Origin: Amphiura filiformis
Taxonomy: Eukaryota > Echinodermata > Ophiuroidea > Amphilepidida > Amphiuridae
Assembly (NCBI RefSeq): GCF_039555335.1
Contig: NC_092644.1
Coordinates: 44,936,667 to 45,000,666 of the forward strand
Direction: 5' to 3'
DNA: 64,000 bases
Every line of letters begins with the position of its first letter. Positions within the stretch are counted from its first letter, which is position 1. Both the position numbers and the translations under genes were made by a program. Under the pieces are notes generated by a model that was given only the letters and a program-made list of their open reading frames with translations, made no database searches and had not been told where the DNA came from. Of the stretch, positions 9,801 to 22,264 are shown piece after piece.

Positions 9801-11490
9801 GGAATATGTGCCTTTAATTTAATCATCAAATGACAGATATAACCAAAATAAAGCCAAATTTTCTTTTGTCCTTCGATTACTCATAGATGCTTATCACAAT
9901 TTACCGCGCATTTGGATTCCATTTACAAATGCAGGGAAAAAGTATACTTCTGTCAACTTGTTTCTGTTATCAACCTTGTTCAACATTTCAAATGAAGCAT
10001 CACTTTTCTTCTGTTGATGCGAAGAAATCGGAGATAACTCTAACTTTGTATCATTCCGCTAGAGAGTTTACGCTTGTCAAGTGATACTACGGGTCTGGAT
10101 GAGTACAACATTCGTCCAAGTCAATTTTCTCTACTCCTAGAAAATTTTCTCAATTGCGGCACCAAAAATGTGTAACAATTTTCCAATCTTCGTCAGTTCT
10201 AGCACTGCACCAGCAATCGCTCATTTGTTCGAACTAATTATACGTATATTCTTATGTATTTTGTTTTCATTATTTTTCCTTGAAAGTTCACGTGTTTTGG
10301 CATCCTCCCGATTCCAGATGGTAGATTTGCGATTTTCAATTACAGCGACGAATAATTATTATTCTGATATCCACATTTTGGTGCATCAGAATAGAACGCG
10401 GTGGAACTCAAGATGATTTGAACATGTCCAATACTATCCCTTGAAAGTTCAAAACAATAAACTGTTGACTCTGCAATGCTATTTTGATTGCTTTTATAAA
10501 TACGTTCATCGTGTTTTCTATCATGTGATATCTATTCAGGTGGGCTTAACCTTGCATTACTTTGTACTGCATGGAAAATGAATATAAAACAAATAAAAAA
10601 ATTAAAACGATTTCTTCTGTCACAGATAAAACAAAAGCAAATATAGAGTTTAACTTCTAAGTTAAAACCCTTAAATGCCATTTAAATCATATTTATATTT
10701 TCTGAACCTATACATTCAAAAATGATGATCAGAGTGTGATTATGACCAATATAATTTAATTTGACATTGAATCATGTGAGCTGAGAAGTCCATATTCAGG
10801 TAATAAGGGAATCCTCAACAATTATGCAAGAGTTTGTGTGAATGAGATTTATTGTCAACAACAATCTGATCTACATTTGGTCTGGAAAATCACCTAGTAT
10901 GTTGCAATGTAATCTGGAAAGCTGTAAGAAGGATTTATTATTGTAGCCAAGGTGCTACTAATGCAGGTAGAACGAAGGAGATTTGAAGTACGCCAAAAGT
11001 GCTCATATTTTCCACATAGAGGATTTACTTGATCTTCTGTCAACTTGCTGAAGTCTGCTTTATGAAACAATATAAGTCAAACAAATAGAAAGAGAAATAC
11101 AGTTTTTGAAGAAGAAAGTGAGTGAATGGTGAAAGTAACACCGTTTTTAAAATAATCATCTGTTCAAGGATTTTGTTTGCAAAGGGTTATATCAAGTCTA
11201 CAATGGACTTCAAGGAACATACGTTTTAATAATAATTCAGAGAAGCTGATCAGCAAAATGACTTTTGGTCCACTTTATAAGATTGTCATGACCTATATGT
11301 TTTTTGTTTTACATGTTGAAGCATTGTCCAATCATATACTCTACTTACTTTTGTAATGCATTTGTTGTGAATTATATATCAGTGTGTTTGTTGTGTATAT
11401 TTGCGTGAACATGTAAGAGGTGATTTTGGTCTTGGTATTTGCTACCCATAACTAGAGATAGGCCTCGATGCGTTTGTGAATATTAGCGAC
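9801..11490. other. No gene recognised
   Basis: AT-rich sequence. The short open frames near 9.9 and 10.2 kb have no recognisable domain, no cross-copy conservation and no convincing splice borders. I see nothing that supports a gene. Confidence 0.5.
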
Positions 11491-11777
11491 AAATAATCCG
11501 AAGTACAATTCGTATGAAATATAATTAATCAATTAGTTCGTTAAAATAAAACCCTATTTTCGATGTCTGTGTATTATTCAACAAGAATAACTGATAAATG
11601 TGTGATGCTACAGTTTTAGTTAACTTTCCAGAATGGTTGTATAAGTTGTCCTCATGGTAGATAATGTTGCTCTTTGTAACGAATGTTGTAATGTACCATG
11701 TGCTTTCTGCTCAATTCATTGCCAAATCAATTAAGGTATTGATTACTCCTATGCAAATATTGAAGTAACCTCATTAC

Positions 11778-11853
11778 CGCAATACTACAACATGCGCCGG
11801 TATCTGGTTCCATTGAAGCAAATAAATGTCTTTTTGTATCCTCCGACATATTG
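11778..11853 (-). CDS. Candidate first coding exon (MSEDTKR...ACCSIA), copy E
   Basis: The minus strand has a strong acceptor (cttgcacccttcag), then caat and an ATG at 11849-11847. It encodes 24 codons, MSEDTKRHLFAS then MEPDTGACCSIA, and stops at a GT (gcg|gtaatg). Copy D at 17824-17895 has an equal-length 72-nt coding part (ISEDTKRQLTAS, LKREIFACCSIE) with its own GT. The Cys-Cys-Ser-Ile end resembles the start of the membrane segment in the 6780-6905 exon. It would be a short cytosolic N terminus before a membrane helix; the family is unknown. The terminal exon of this copy appears deleted. Confidence 0.5.
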
Positions 11854-11944
11854 CTGAAGGGTGCAAGTGAACCGTCGCTGCTGTGATTTAAATAACTTCA
11901 TATTGTTTTGTAAGCAACTTCCTGTCATCTTGTAATAGTCACTA

Positions 11945-12028
11945 TCATTTCCATCATCATCATCATTATCACCATCATCATTGTCATCAACAACATCATC
12001 GTTCTCATTCTCATCATTGTCATTATCG
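11945..12028. repeat. Imperfect (CAT)n microsatellite
   Basis: A run of cat/atc triplets with interruptions. The acidic Asp/Asn-rich open frame on the minus strand across it is a product of the repeat. Confidence 0.85.
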
Positions 12029-12159
12029 GTAGTAAGCAACTAGTAGTAATAAAACTACGAAGAGTTTAAAATTCTTGTAATCTTGCATGCTGTTGCAGTT
12101 GTTGTTTCCTTTTGAGTTTGTCATTTTATATTATATAAGCTGGAAATGAAAGGTTCTCG

Positions 12160-12400
12160 TTCTAATCATTTGTGTCCTTTCACAAATAAAAGTGCGCAAG
12201 TGCTAGCACCAACACACATCTACACTCACCTGCCACTCCACAACCAACACCCAAAAGGAAACAAACACACATACAAAGGAAAATTACACAAACAGACAAA
12301 CAAACATATTTATTAACATGCCAAAAGGAACAAATTTCTTGCAGATATGCTTGCAAAACACGCACATTCACTGACAGGTCGTGCCCATTACCTTTACAAA
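12160..12400. other. GT/CA-rich stretch of copy E
   Basis: Minus-strand translation is hydrophobic and Cys/Val-rich (for example CVIFLCMCVCFLLGVGCG) and there is a consensus donor (gtggcag|gtgagt), but copy D near 18.0-18.09 kb and the 30.77-30.88 kb stretch share only base composition. It could be a membrane exon or simply a CA-repeat-like region. Confidence 0.25.
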
Positions 12401-13089
12401 TTAACAGTACCCTTTAATTCCATAATGCTTGGTGTCCAAACATATCCGCAGTGCGTTAAGGATATTGGCAGATCAAGTCCTTTTATGGGAAAGTGTTGGG
12501 GATATGGAAAATGAATAAATACTTATTTCAGAAAGTTTTTTGAAGTTTCCATTATCAAATTAGAAGGTATTGCAACAGTTGCTTTCAAGTCAAGAATTGA
12601 TTAGCTAGTGCCACCCAGATGAGGGTGACTAATAGCGCTGTTTGACAATACTTACTATTCCATGGGTTCTGGATTTATATAGCTACTTATACCAATAGCT
12701 CTAATTAGGTTATCTGGTCATTTCAAGTGGTTATTATGTCTTACCACTCGAACTCGGATATCAAGCTTACAGATTCAAAGCCTTCCAGCTACCAAACACA
12801 CCAACATTTTAAAGAATTTTCCAAAATGTGTTGACAGATATCCATAACCCATTACGGTTGTTTGGACGCCATGACTTAAAGTTTGGCTATATAATTTAAC
12901 CACTCGATAAAGTAAAGCAAACCTTTGATGGCGGAGATGTTTTTTAATGGTAGTTTCTGTAACACTCGCTCTGATCTTATTTACACATTTCCTTTAAACA
13001 GTCCTTATTTGGCCAATCTTAGACTATAACTGCATAATATGTAATTTTGCAAGATATCAATAAGCTTAGAGACATTCAATTCCTTACCA

Positions 13090-13601
13090 CGAGAATGGCT
13101 AGTAAGAAATGGACTTCTGTTTCCTTCTTGTTTTGGCAACTGAACTCAAAGAGTCCCAGCTCATCTTAAATATTGTAAGCACAGAATAAATCCTAGGCAG
13201 AAAAATCTACTGGCTTTAATTTAGATAATGTTAAAACACCCAGGCCTACTATTTGACACTTTTTAGATAATCCTATACATGAATGGAATCGGTTTCCTCC
13301 CGATATTGCTCCATCCATACACCCTTTAGAAATGAAGCTGAAAATTTAGCTTAAATGTTCCTTATGGTCTTATTTTTTCCTAAGCTTTTAATGTATCCTC
13401 TTTTAAATATGCATAAATTATCCTACATTTGTATACTTATATTGACCTTTTAACTTGCTTATTCCACTTGTTTATGTTGTAATGTATTTTTAAGTTTATA
13501 CTGTACGGGATATTTTTAAACTAGATGTTTTCTTAAGATTCCCTTCTGCACTTGTCTTTGTACTGAGTATATTTAACATGTGTTATATGCATAGAATGGA
13601 A
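13090..13601 (+). mobile_element. CR1/L2-like LINE 3' end
   Basis: At about 13268-13350 the plus strand reads DNPIHEWNRFPPDIAPS then IHPLEMKLKI, matching the WN-x-LP-x-I...FK-x-L tail typical of CR1/L2/Rex-type reverse transcriptases. A 3' UTR follows, ending in an ATAA-type repeat tail at 13602. Upstream RT domains are absent, so this is a truncated insertion. Confidence 0.55.
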
Positions 13602-13759
<158 letters not shown>

Positions 13760-14806
13760 TAAGTTATCAAAACGACCGATTACGTTTATACTGTTAACAG
13801 TGCATTGTCTCTACGGGTTTCATACGCGTATGTGAAAATAACGTCTTAAAGGTCGAGCTATGTCTTCAGAGGAAAGAAAATTAGTTTGATATATAATTGA
13901 GTTCAAATGCGGTTATATGAAATCGAGAAAAAATGGCTAACGGCTCGGTAGTTTACTAAGCTAATTCCATATCTGAGCAAATCAAATCTGAGCATTGATA
14001 ACAATCGGATTATCTATGACAATTTACTGCATATTAAACGCAATGAAATTATTCAACCCTGCGAGAAACTGATGCTACTGGCATGACTAGAGGAAACATT
14101 TTTATGTTGATAAAATTTACTAGTAAAATATGTGGAACTCCCTAATATATTGATACAAATGCAAGATGTTAATTGTACTCAGATCCGATCTTCAATTTTG
14201 AGCTTTACATTGTCTAGTTGTAAAAGAACTCAGGCAAATATGTAATTGCGGTGATAAGTTTATAAGTCATTGATTTTATTGCAGACACCTATGGTGGGCT
14301 CTACCCCTCCCTCCCATCTCAATGTTTGATGATCGGTCATATCGCTAAGTAAGATGTTAGGTTAAGAATTGATCCCTAATGAGCCCAAAGGATATATCTA
14401 CGATTAGCTTAAGTCATTTGGGTGTCACGGTTGTTTGATGGCATGTAGAATTGTATTAATTTTTATGCAAAGTTGAACACTGATGGCGCTATTTATCTTA
14501 ATTCTTGTTTGCATCTTTACAAGGGGTAAACACTTGTATTATAACATTAAAACATCAGAAACTGAGTAGCAAAGTTTAAGTGATGATTTGTATTTTGTTT
14601 TGATATGCATGAAAATACAAAGAATATGACACTTTGCCAATACTTTATTCTTTTGTACAATGATAACTTTGACTGTAGACGTTTCTAACTGAGTACAATA
14701 TAGAGCACAATCCATAGATTTCGCGTGTGAATGAAACTCATGTGTGTGGTGTCCCCTTCGATTGGTTTTGATAAAATGAGTGTTAAGTGACATTATGTAT
14801 ATGTAT

Positions 14807-15480
14807 TAGGGTGGGTTCCTCGGATCGACCAGGAACTCTCGGAGAATTTTACTAGGGTACATATTACTATCGCCCAGGCAGTAGATTTTCACAAAATCCC
14901 TACTTATTTGCTATTTCTTACTGTATAACTCTATAGAGAAATCAGTAGAAACAACCTGGGAAAGGTAGGCATTGAGATGATATCATAGCCAATATTAAAC
15001 AATTTGGATAGTTTGTTTAGACCCTCCAGAACATCACTGAATAGCAAACAGTCTCCAGTTGGTTTCCATTATTTTTTGCTAAAGACATGTATTTAGTTAA
15101 ATAATAAATTAAGGGGTAGGGGTAACATTATGGAGCATTTCATACGTGTCTTTAATTAAAAATAAATAATGGTAACCAATTGGAGACTGCTTGCTACTTG
15201 GTGATGGTCTAGAGGGTCCAAACAAACTACCCAAAGTGTTTAGTATCGGTTGGGATGGCATCTGAATGCCTACTTTTCCCAGATTGTTTCTACTGATTTC
15301 TATATATAGGGTTTTACAGTAAGAAATAGCAAAAAAAATAGGAATGTTGTGAAAATCTACTGCTTGGGTGAAACATGCTTCGATCTTACTGATATTTCAG
15401 CAAAATACTAGTATGTACCCCAGTAAAATTCTCCGAGAGTTCCAAGTCGATCCGAGAAAAAAGTGTTTACGAAACACCCT
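14807..15480. mobile_element. Large foldback element (674 bp)
   Basis: The two halves are inverse copies of each other. 'ctctcggagaattttact' near 14837 pairs with 'cagtaaaattctccgagag' near 15421; 'gcagtagattttcac' pairs with 'gtgaaaatctactgc'; 'agtttgtttagaccctc' pairs with 'gagggtccaaacaaact'. The ends are agggtg and caccct. Arms of about 270 bp flank a short centre near 15.12 kb. There is no ORF; it is a non-autonomous DNA element of unknown superfamily. Confidence 0.8.
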
Positions 15481-16120
15481 CATGTTCAATTCTTTCCACA
15501 GAGTTAAATAGCTATCAATGACAATAGACGCCTCATGCGATGATGATGCGCAGTGATTAGCACTACGAATGCAGATCATCGATTGATATTTGAATCCGTG
15601 GAAAGGTTTGAAAATGAGGGAGTTATTTAGTTAGTTATGTTGAGTTGTGACGTTAAAATAGCCAAACAATTAAGTCTGTAAAATTGCACAAAAATCGTTA
15701 TAAGGTATGACGCATTTCAGGAATTTTATGTATGATTATTTACTTTGAAGTAAACTTAATTTAAAAGTCTTGACCTGATGGTATGAGATTGAGAACAATG
15801 TAAACTTTTATAATGCCAAATGATCATATTGGATCAGTTAATAATAATTATCATCTGTGTGCTTCAACTATATTATAAATATGTATTCATAAATACGCAT
15901 GGGACCACCTCCGCGCTGCCATAAAAGCTTGTAGACAGTAAGTCTCGAAGTGTCCTTCTACACAGCGGGTGGTCTTTTTATACATTTGAATGCATTGTCA
16001 ATTTTGTTCAATTTTGTGATTATGTTGTAAACGTTTCCGTTATTAATATTTTCTTTCGTCGGAATCCCCCATGTGTAATAATTTTGCTATTCAGTTAATA
16101 CTTATATGTTATGATATTTA
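15481..16120. other. No gene recognised
   Basis: AT-rich with one GC-richer island near 15.90-15.97 kb ('gggaccacctccgcgctgcc'). No exon, repeat partner or element found. Confidence 0.4.
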
Positions 16121-16124
16121 TCTG

Positions 16125-16260
16125 AAGAGTTCCTATACTTTTCATGCCAATGGCATGAGGATTTGGTCGCTTGCTGGTCTCGGTATGTCGTGCCCATAGG
16201 TCACTTGCGTATTTATAAATACGTATTTATAAACATAGTCAGCATACTGATCATGGGTCA
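16125..16260. repeat. Dispersed repeat, inverse of 24.37-24.52 kb
   Basis: Reads 'gatatttatctgaagagttcctat' and 'ggtatgtcgtgc' with 'gcgtatttataaata', which is the inverse of 24370-24520. No coding capacity. In the second copy it is directly followed by a small foldback element. Confidence 0.65.
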
Positions 16261-17303
16261 AGAAATCAAGGATATGGTTTTTTACGTTACATCATGTTTC
16301 ATTTTGATGCAACTAAGTTACACACGTTGAAATATTTTTCGTTACACTAAGTCTAAGTGATCGATGAGCAGCGATTAGTTGTAGAATATAAGACACCAGT
16401 TCAATGATCCCTTCCCAAGACACTTTTGAATAGTGATTACAATGGAGTACTCACATTACAAAGCTGACTAATAGGCTCCGAAGTTGACAGCACAGTTGAG
16501 TGACCCATGAAATAGCATCTCTTTGCGTTCATTTAAATATTGCAATATTTTAATTTATAAGAATATATGAGAAAACGTAACAATAACATCATAATTATTG
16601 TAATCAGCGAAAACCTGCTTCCTTAGAATTGCGAATTAATTCTGGCGTCATAAAAATCATATATGCATCAAAACCTGAAAATTACAATGGTGAATACCGG
16701 ATAGCCTCTCGAAAGTTTTTAGCCATATTATTAATATTTATCCAAGATTTATATTACATGAAATGCTCTTGTTAGACGATATCTGATAATTCAAGAACAG
16801 TTATAGTGTTGACATTCCCAAACTCGATTACCCTCCAAGATATTGTCAATGTTTATTTTCAATCAATTCTCTGCTTTATGTCACTTCTTGAATCGCTATT
16901 AAAATCATTTGGAGATTTAGGTAGGTATACGTACATTAGTATTTTCCTAGCATATGCATTAAAAATCATGGTTAGAGAAAATAAGTTATTTCTGGATTGA
17001 AATCCATGTTTGTAAATATTAACAAAAAACAAAAACAATCTTATAGGATTTAATTAATCAATCAGTTCTTCAAAATACAAGCAAATGAGGTGATATCGAT
17101 GTCCGCTCTTTACCTCAGCCAGAATAATTGATTAATACAATCTTACAGTTGACGGAAATGATCCAGAAATGTTGCTTAAAGGAGGATTTCGTGATCCTAG
17201 CATCCTCTTTTTATGACATTTTTCAGTAGATATTATTCTTATTCTTCTCAAAATTTCAGTTGATTCCGATTTTGCGTTTGCGAGTTATGCATGATTTAGT
17301 GTA

Positions 17304-17369
17304 TTACACTGCTCCATAGGCCACTGTTGTAATTTCGTTCTTGGCGATATTTTTGCTAAACGAATTAAT
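17304..17369 (-). CDS. Candidate C-terminal exon, copy D (ends AYGAV)
   Basis: A minus-strand acceptor (ttgcag), then 66 nt: INSFSKNIAK, NEITTVAYGAV, TAA. The 35282-35374 copy starts and ends the same way but has 27 extra in-frame bases. The exons at 49241-49306 and 58313-58378 have the same 66-nt length and a related end (EIT..PA[YF]A). Conservation of length, acceptor, frame and stop across four copies argues for genuine coding. Confidence 0.55.
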   Translation of the reverse strand: MNSFSKNIAKNEITTVAYGAV

Positions 17370-17823
17370 CTGCAAGACATTTTTGGTACATGAACATTAT
17401 GTAGCCAGAGGTATACAGTGGTATAAAAAATCTCAACTTTTTTTGAGAAAAGAGGGGGGGGATGAGGCTGTGGATCACACCTAGGTTTCATTATCATTGA
17501 GGTATAGGACTTTTTATTTTTTCGGAGAAGAGCAGGTAGGGCAACTACTTGATTATATTTCTACATGTTCATACTACATACTCTGAACATTTTAGAAAAT
17601 GGCCTTTTAAATGTTCCTCGTTGTTTTGTTTGTTTCTAATATGACGCAAATGGAAAATAACGTAGCTATGTGTAACGGTGGCATGGCGAATAATGTTTTG
17701 TGTAGAATGTATGTACCATGTGCTCTCTGCTAAATTAAGTGCCAAATCAATTAAGGTATTGATTATTCCTTAAAATCAGTTCAACTTGCACCTGGATGCG
17801 CTATAGGCAAATATTGATGTAAC

Positions 17824-17895
17824 CTCGATGCTACAACATGCAAAGATCTCACGTTTCAACGAAGCAGTCAATTGTCTTTTTGTATCCTCCGATAT
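17824..17895 (-). pseudogene. N-terminal exon, copy D (start codon lost)
   Basis: 24 codons aligning with 11778-11849: ISEDTKRQLTAS, LKREIFACCSIE, ending at gag|gttaca. The ATG of copy E is ATA here and the acceptor is degraded (ctccctacgat), so this exon is probably not used as a start. Confidence 0.45.
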
Positions 17896-18869
17896 ATCGT
17901 AGGGAGAATAGCATTGTGTTTATCGGTAGTAAACATAGTACTACAAAACTGAGTGGGTCTCAAACTTATTTTTTATGCCTTTATCATTTTTAGCTGTTTT
18001 AACTCCTAGCACACACACCCCTACATACAGCCCAATAAACAACGCATAAAATGGAGAATGAAACAAGCAAACACACACATACATTATTAACATGTCGAAA
18101 TGAAAATTGTGTTTATTGAAAGGCTTTTAAACACACACAGAATGACAAGGACTGCTCATTATACATAAAACGTTCAAAATTATGATTACCCAGTTTCTTT
18201 ATTTATCCACAAAACACTTGCTACGCAAAATGTGGATAGCGGAGACTCAACAAAGTTAAAGCCGTATATATCATGCCGTTGAAAAAAAAATCTGAAAGCG
18301 GCAGCTCAGCATTACATAACTCTTTCTATATAGCTATGATAATGACAAAAACCGACGGCTAAATCTTAAAAGTGTTGTGTATTGTCTCCGTAGGTTTCAA
18401 AAACGTATGTGAAAAAAGCATCTTAAATATTGATGCATATCTTCAGAGGAAATAATCTTTTTCATGGCTAGATACATAAAATTGTGTTCTAATGCGGTTA
18501 TCACATTGACGAAATGGCTAACGGTATCTTAATGAACCACCCCTATCTCAGCATCCACAATAATTGGATTATCTATGACAATTTCTGCACATTAACCGCG
18601 ATGAAATGATTCAACCTTGCGGGTAACTGCTGTTGCTAGAGGGAACAGTTTTCATATTATGTTGTCACAATTTGCTAGTAAAATGTGTGGCAATCCCTAT
18701 TATATCTACAAAAACAAGATGATAAATACATTTCAAGATGGTAATCATACTCGTAAATTCTTCAATCTGAGGCTCTTTTAGATTCAATCTTTCAATTTTG
18801 GGTTTACAGTTATAAGGCCGTGGGTAACTTTGAAACAATATCCTCAATTAAAATGAAATTGCGGTGATA

Positions 18870-19590
18870 TGAAGTACCAGTCGAATCGCGATAAGCGTGT
18901 TGTACGTTAACATGTTATGTCATAAATAAAATACAGGTTTGTTGTCCAGCACGGCCGTTCGCCGCCTATGCGTGATGTCAACTTTTATCTAGAGCGCCCT
19001 CAGTTTTGACGTAAGGAGTCTTATTTGGTTTAAGTGGTGTTGGGCGATACAAAGAGTTATAATTTAAAACTACCGATACCAATTAGCACACAAAGTATAG
19101 CGGTACTGTTGACTCAAAATTCCCATACTATTGATACATATTGATCACTAGAATAGACCCACAAAAACACTCCCAATTATATTTTATTAATTTTTTCAAG
19201 TAAACCAGAAGCTTTAGATAAAAATGCTATCCAAGAGTTACCGTTCACACTCCTTAGATGCTTGATAATAGACAACTTATGTCCGTACACCATCACTAAA
19301 TTCACTGGACAAAATGCGAATCATACCGTACGTTATAGCGTATTTTAGTCAGAATATTGGAACATGAAAACAGTTAATAATCATCCTCGTTTTATTTACA
19401 AGTAAAACAGATGCTAATGATAATAATTTGTGCGAGCATAACAGTGTCACAGTCCATATACTTTGCAGAAATGATATGACATGTACTGATAATACACGCA
19501 CTATAGCCACTATATTGTACTACAGTACATACAGTACATGTACATGTAAACTCATAGAAACCCAAAAGTATAACATGTAGTCTAACTGTA
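18870..19590. other. No gene recognised
   Basis: Contains a palindromic gtac-rich spot near 19513-19545 ('acagtacatacagtacatgt'). Otherwise no exon, repeat partner or element seen. Confidence 0.4.
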
Positions 19591-19599
19591 GTGTGTGTG

Positions 19600-20690
19600 C
19601 GCCGACTGAAATCATTGTGAGTTGCGATTTTGTTGTCAAACCCTTACGAAGCATTAATTTGGTTCGTGTGAGATACGTAACGATACGCTATGACTTTTCG
19701 CTTGTTTTTACCAATCTCGATAAATTCTCCATTTTTATATTTTGTCCTTCCGTAGTTCTTTACGATGCCGAAATAGTGTATTGGTATGTTCTGATATCAT
19801 CGTCGCACTCTTCCGAAGAACCAATTTGGTCCGATTTACAAATGTAACGCTACGCGATGAGTTTTAGCTTGTTTCAACCAGCTACGTAACTAAATGCTCT
19901 ACGGGCCAAAATTTCCGATAAAATTCTACATTAACGGTACATTTAATTTTTTGTTCCGTTGCAATTTACGGGTTCCGTAGCAATTTACGGGTTTCCGTAG
20001 CAATTTAAGGGTTCCGTAGCAATTTACGGGTTCCGTAGCAATTTACGGGCTCCGTAGCAATTTACGGGTTCCGTAGCAATTTACGGGTTCCGTAGCAATT
20101 TACGGGTTCCGTAGCAATTTACGGGTTCCGTAGCAATTTACGGGTTCCGTAGCAATTTACGGGTTCCGTAGCAATTTACGGGTTCCGTAGCAATTTACGG
20201 GTTTCCGTAGTTTCCGTAGCAATTTACGGGTTCCGTAGCAATTTACGGGTTCCGTAGCAATTTACGGGTTCCGTAGCATTTTACGGGTTCCGTAGCAATT
20301 TACGGGTTCCGTAGCAGTTTACGGGTTCCGTAGCAGTTTACGGGTTCCGTAGCAATTTACGGGTTCCGTAGCAATTTACGGGTTCCGTAGCAATTTACGG
20401 GTTCCGTAGCAATTTACGGGTTCCGTAGCAATTTACGGGTTCCGTAGCAATTTACGGGTTCCGTAGCATTTTACGGGTTCCTAAATGCTCTATTCCCGAT
20501 AAAATGCTACATTGTCTAATGCCTTGTTCTGTACTGGGTTCCGTAGTACTTTACGATGCTGAAATAACATACCGGTATGTTCCGATTTCATCATTAAGCT
20601 CCTACGAAAGACCAATTATGTACGCAACAATACACGATAAGTTTTAGTCTATTTTAACCAGCTAGGTATCTTATTATCTAACTATTTAAT
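19600..20690. repeat. Satellite complex of ~150-250 bp degenerate units
   Basis: Degenerate units share 'ttacgatgc.gaaata', 'ccgatttca.cat', 'cgaagaaccaattt', 'cgataagttttag.t.tttt' and 'accagcta.gta'. One lies at about 19.75-19.90 kb, another at 20.53-20.68 kb, and a weaker one near 19.65-19.75 kb. The 19-bp array sits between them. No coding function is indicated. Confidence 0.6.
19953..20478. repeat. 19-bp tandem array (gggttccgtagcaatttac)n
   Basis: About 27-28 copies of a 19-bp unit, many identical, with single-base variants (caattt to catttt or cagttt) and one partial unit near 20.20-20.22 kb. The high identity points to recent expansion. Confidence 0.97.
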
Positions 20691-20862
20691 ATATTTTAAC
20701 TTATTTTATTTAACTATTTAATATATTTTAACTTTTATTTAACTATTATATAACCATGATCTAATGGGATTTTAAGGAAGCTAAAAACTTCACTTTCAGT
20801 AAGCTTAAAAACTTAACTTTCAGTAAGCTTAAAAACTTAACTTTCAGTAAGCTTAAAGCGTA
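20645..20862. repeat. Two small AT-rich tandem repeats
   Basis: At 20.66-20.75 kb a unit of about 31 bp based on 'atttaactatttaatatatt' is repeated. At 20778-20855 a 24-bp unit ('agcttaaaaacttaactttc' plus agta) is repeated about three times. No function is inferred. Confidence 0.8.
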
Positions 20863-21149
20863 ATATGTATTACGAGTCCATATCTTCAACGTACTCATCA
20901 GTAACGGTGGGCATTCGCTGTGTAGGCGTCTGACACGCCACAAACGTATATACGAGACTAATAGTTTACCCCCTCAGTTTTCGTTGTTTTCGATAAAAGT
21001 AGACGTTAAAAACGGCCGTGCCAGCTTGACATTTCAATTTAATAAAGCTGACGGTATTTCATATGGATGAAGTCAAGTTCCACTTTCGCATTTATTATTT
21101 ATGTTTATTAAATTTAAACACACTTCAATCGAGAGAGATTGTGCTGAGG

Positions 21150-21345
21150 GAACACTCTGTGATGAGATTGAAAATTTCACTCTAAAAAGATTGAAATTTC
21201 ACTCTTTGCGGAGTGAAAATTTTATTCGTATGGAGGAAAATATGTTATTTTCACTATTGGTAGATTGAAATGTCAATCTTTTCGATTAACCCGAAGAGTC
21301 ACTCCGAGGAGGATTGACTTTTTCACTCTTTGGAATTTAGAGAGT
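21150..21345. repeat. Cluster of direct and inverted 'ttcactct' motifs
   Basis: Words of the form gattgaaatttcactct and their inverses (gagtgaaaat) recur several times over about 190 bp. It could be a degraded foldback element, but clear ends were not found. Confidence 0.4.
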
Positions 21346-21688
21346 AACAACCAAGGGTGTAGAGCCGACGCAGAATCCGATGGGTGCCCATAAGGCACCT
21401 TTGAGAAATTTTAGTTATTGAGGTCAAAGGTCCCACGAGGGGATTATATTTTAAAATGCTTTAATCAAGTTATGAAATATCACAAGTTCTCCCTTTAGTC
21501 ACATGGAGTAAAAACATCAATGGATGGATGTATATCTCTAGAATGCCTATCATTTTTATTGTAAGGCGATCTGGATTTTTGCAATTTATAGTAAGAGTCC
21601 ACATAATATTAAAAGATTAGATTCCCATAAAGACAAAACAATAATTTTTAGTGTGGATCTATGTAAATTTTATATAAAAATTTCGCCA

Positions 21689-22247
21689 TTAAGGGCTGGG
21701 GTATGAACGTTTGGACAGTATTTATTTTAGGACATTAGAGCACATCAGACATATCGAATTGCATTCTCTGAATACGAAGAATGTCATTCTGATATCAAAT
21801 AATTTTGATTTTTTGAAATTCGCAATTTAATACACATTTTATGGCAAATCATTAAAAATTGATATTTTTGATATTTAACAGTACTTGAAGTAAACTTTAT
21901 AAATCTGATGATTTATACTTAAAGTGTATGTCGGTGGGATGAAAAGCCGACGATCAATTGAAAATTTTGACCTCTCGTATTGAAGATATGGATTTTTTTT
22001 CCCAAAACACCAAAAAAAATTAGGTCTTTTTGGGAAAAAAATCCATATCTTCAATATGAAAGGTCAAAATTTTCAATTGACCGTCGGCTTTTCCTCCTGC
22101 TACATACACTTTAAGAATATATCATTAGATTTATATAATTTACTTCGAGGACTGTTATATATCAAAATTTCGATAGGTCCGAGGTGCTCTCATGTCCCAC
22201 AAAAAATACTGTCGAAACGCAATAAACGCTCATTTTAGATCCCTTAA
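21689..22247. mobile_element. Foldback MITE flanked by TTAA (piggyBac-like)
   Basis: Starts TTAA-gggctgggg and ends ccc-TTAA. The arms are extensive inverse copies: 'gccgacgatcaattgaaaat' near 21947 pairs with 'attttcaattgaccgtcggc' near 22070, and 'aatccatatcttcaat' pairs with 'attgaagatatggatt'. The right arm has lost about 100 bp. The TTAA flanks are the piggyBac target site, so a piggyBac-type non-autonomous element is the best guess. Confidence 0.7.
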
Positions 22248-22264
22248 TTCAGTGTTCATGTTCA

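Larger units (their letters stand above)
16780..18865 (-). repeat. Duplicon copy D
   Basis: Its left edge (16.78-16.92 kb) matches the left edge of copies A and C ('ttcaagaacagttatagtgttgacat'). The middle matches 35.16-35.44 kb and copy E; the right part matches copy E and the inverted 0.47-2.09 kb copy. This links the two block families: they are pieces of the same ancestral locus. Confidence 0.65.

Noticed and set aside
11900..12039. Acidic Asp/Asn-rich minus-strand frame
   Set aside because: Product of the imperfect (CAT)n repeat; only the part overlapping 11778-11853 is kept as an exon.
19953..20478. Regularly spaced repeats considered as a CRISPR array
   Set aside because: A head-to-tail 19-bp unit without spacers in a eukaryotic context: a satellite.
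22056..22238. 60-codon plus-strand frame
   Set aside because: Right arm of the TTAA-flanked foldback element.
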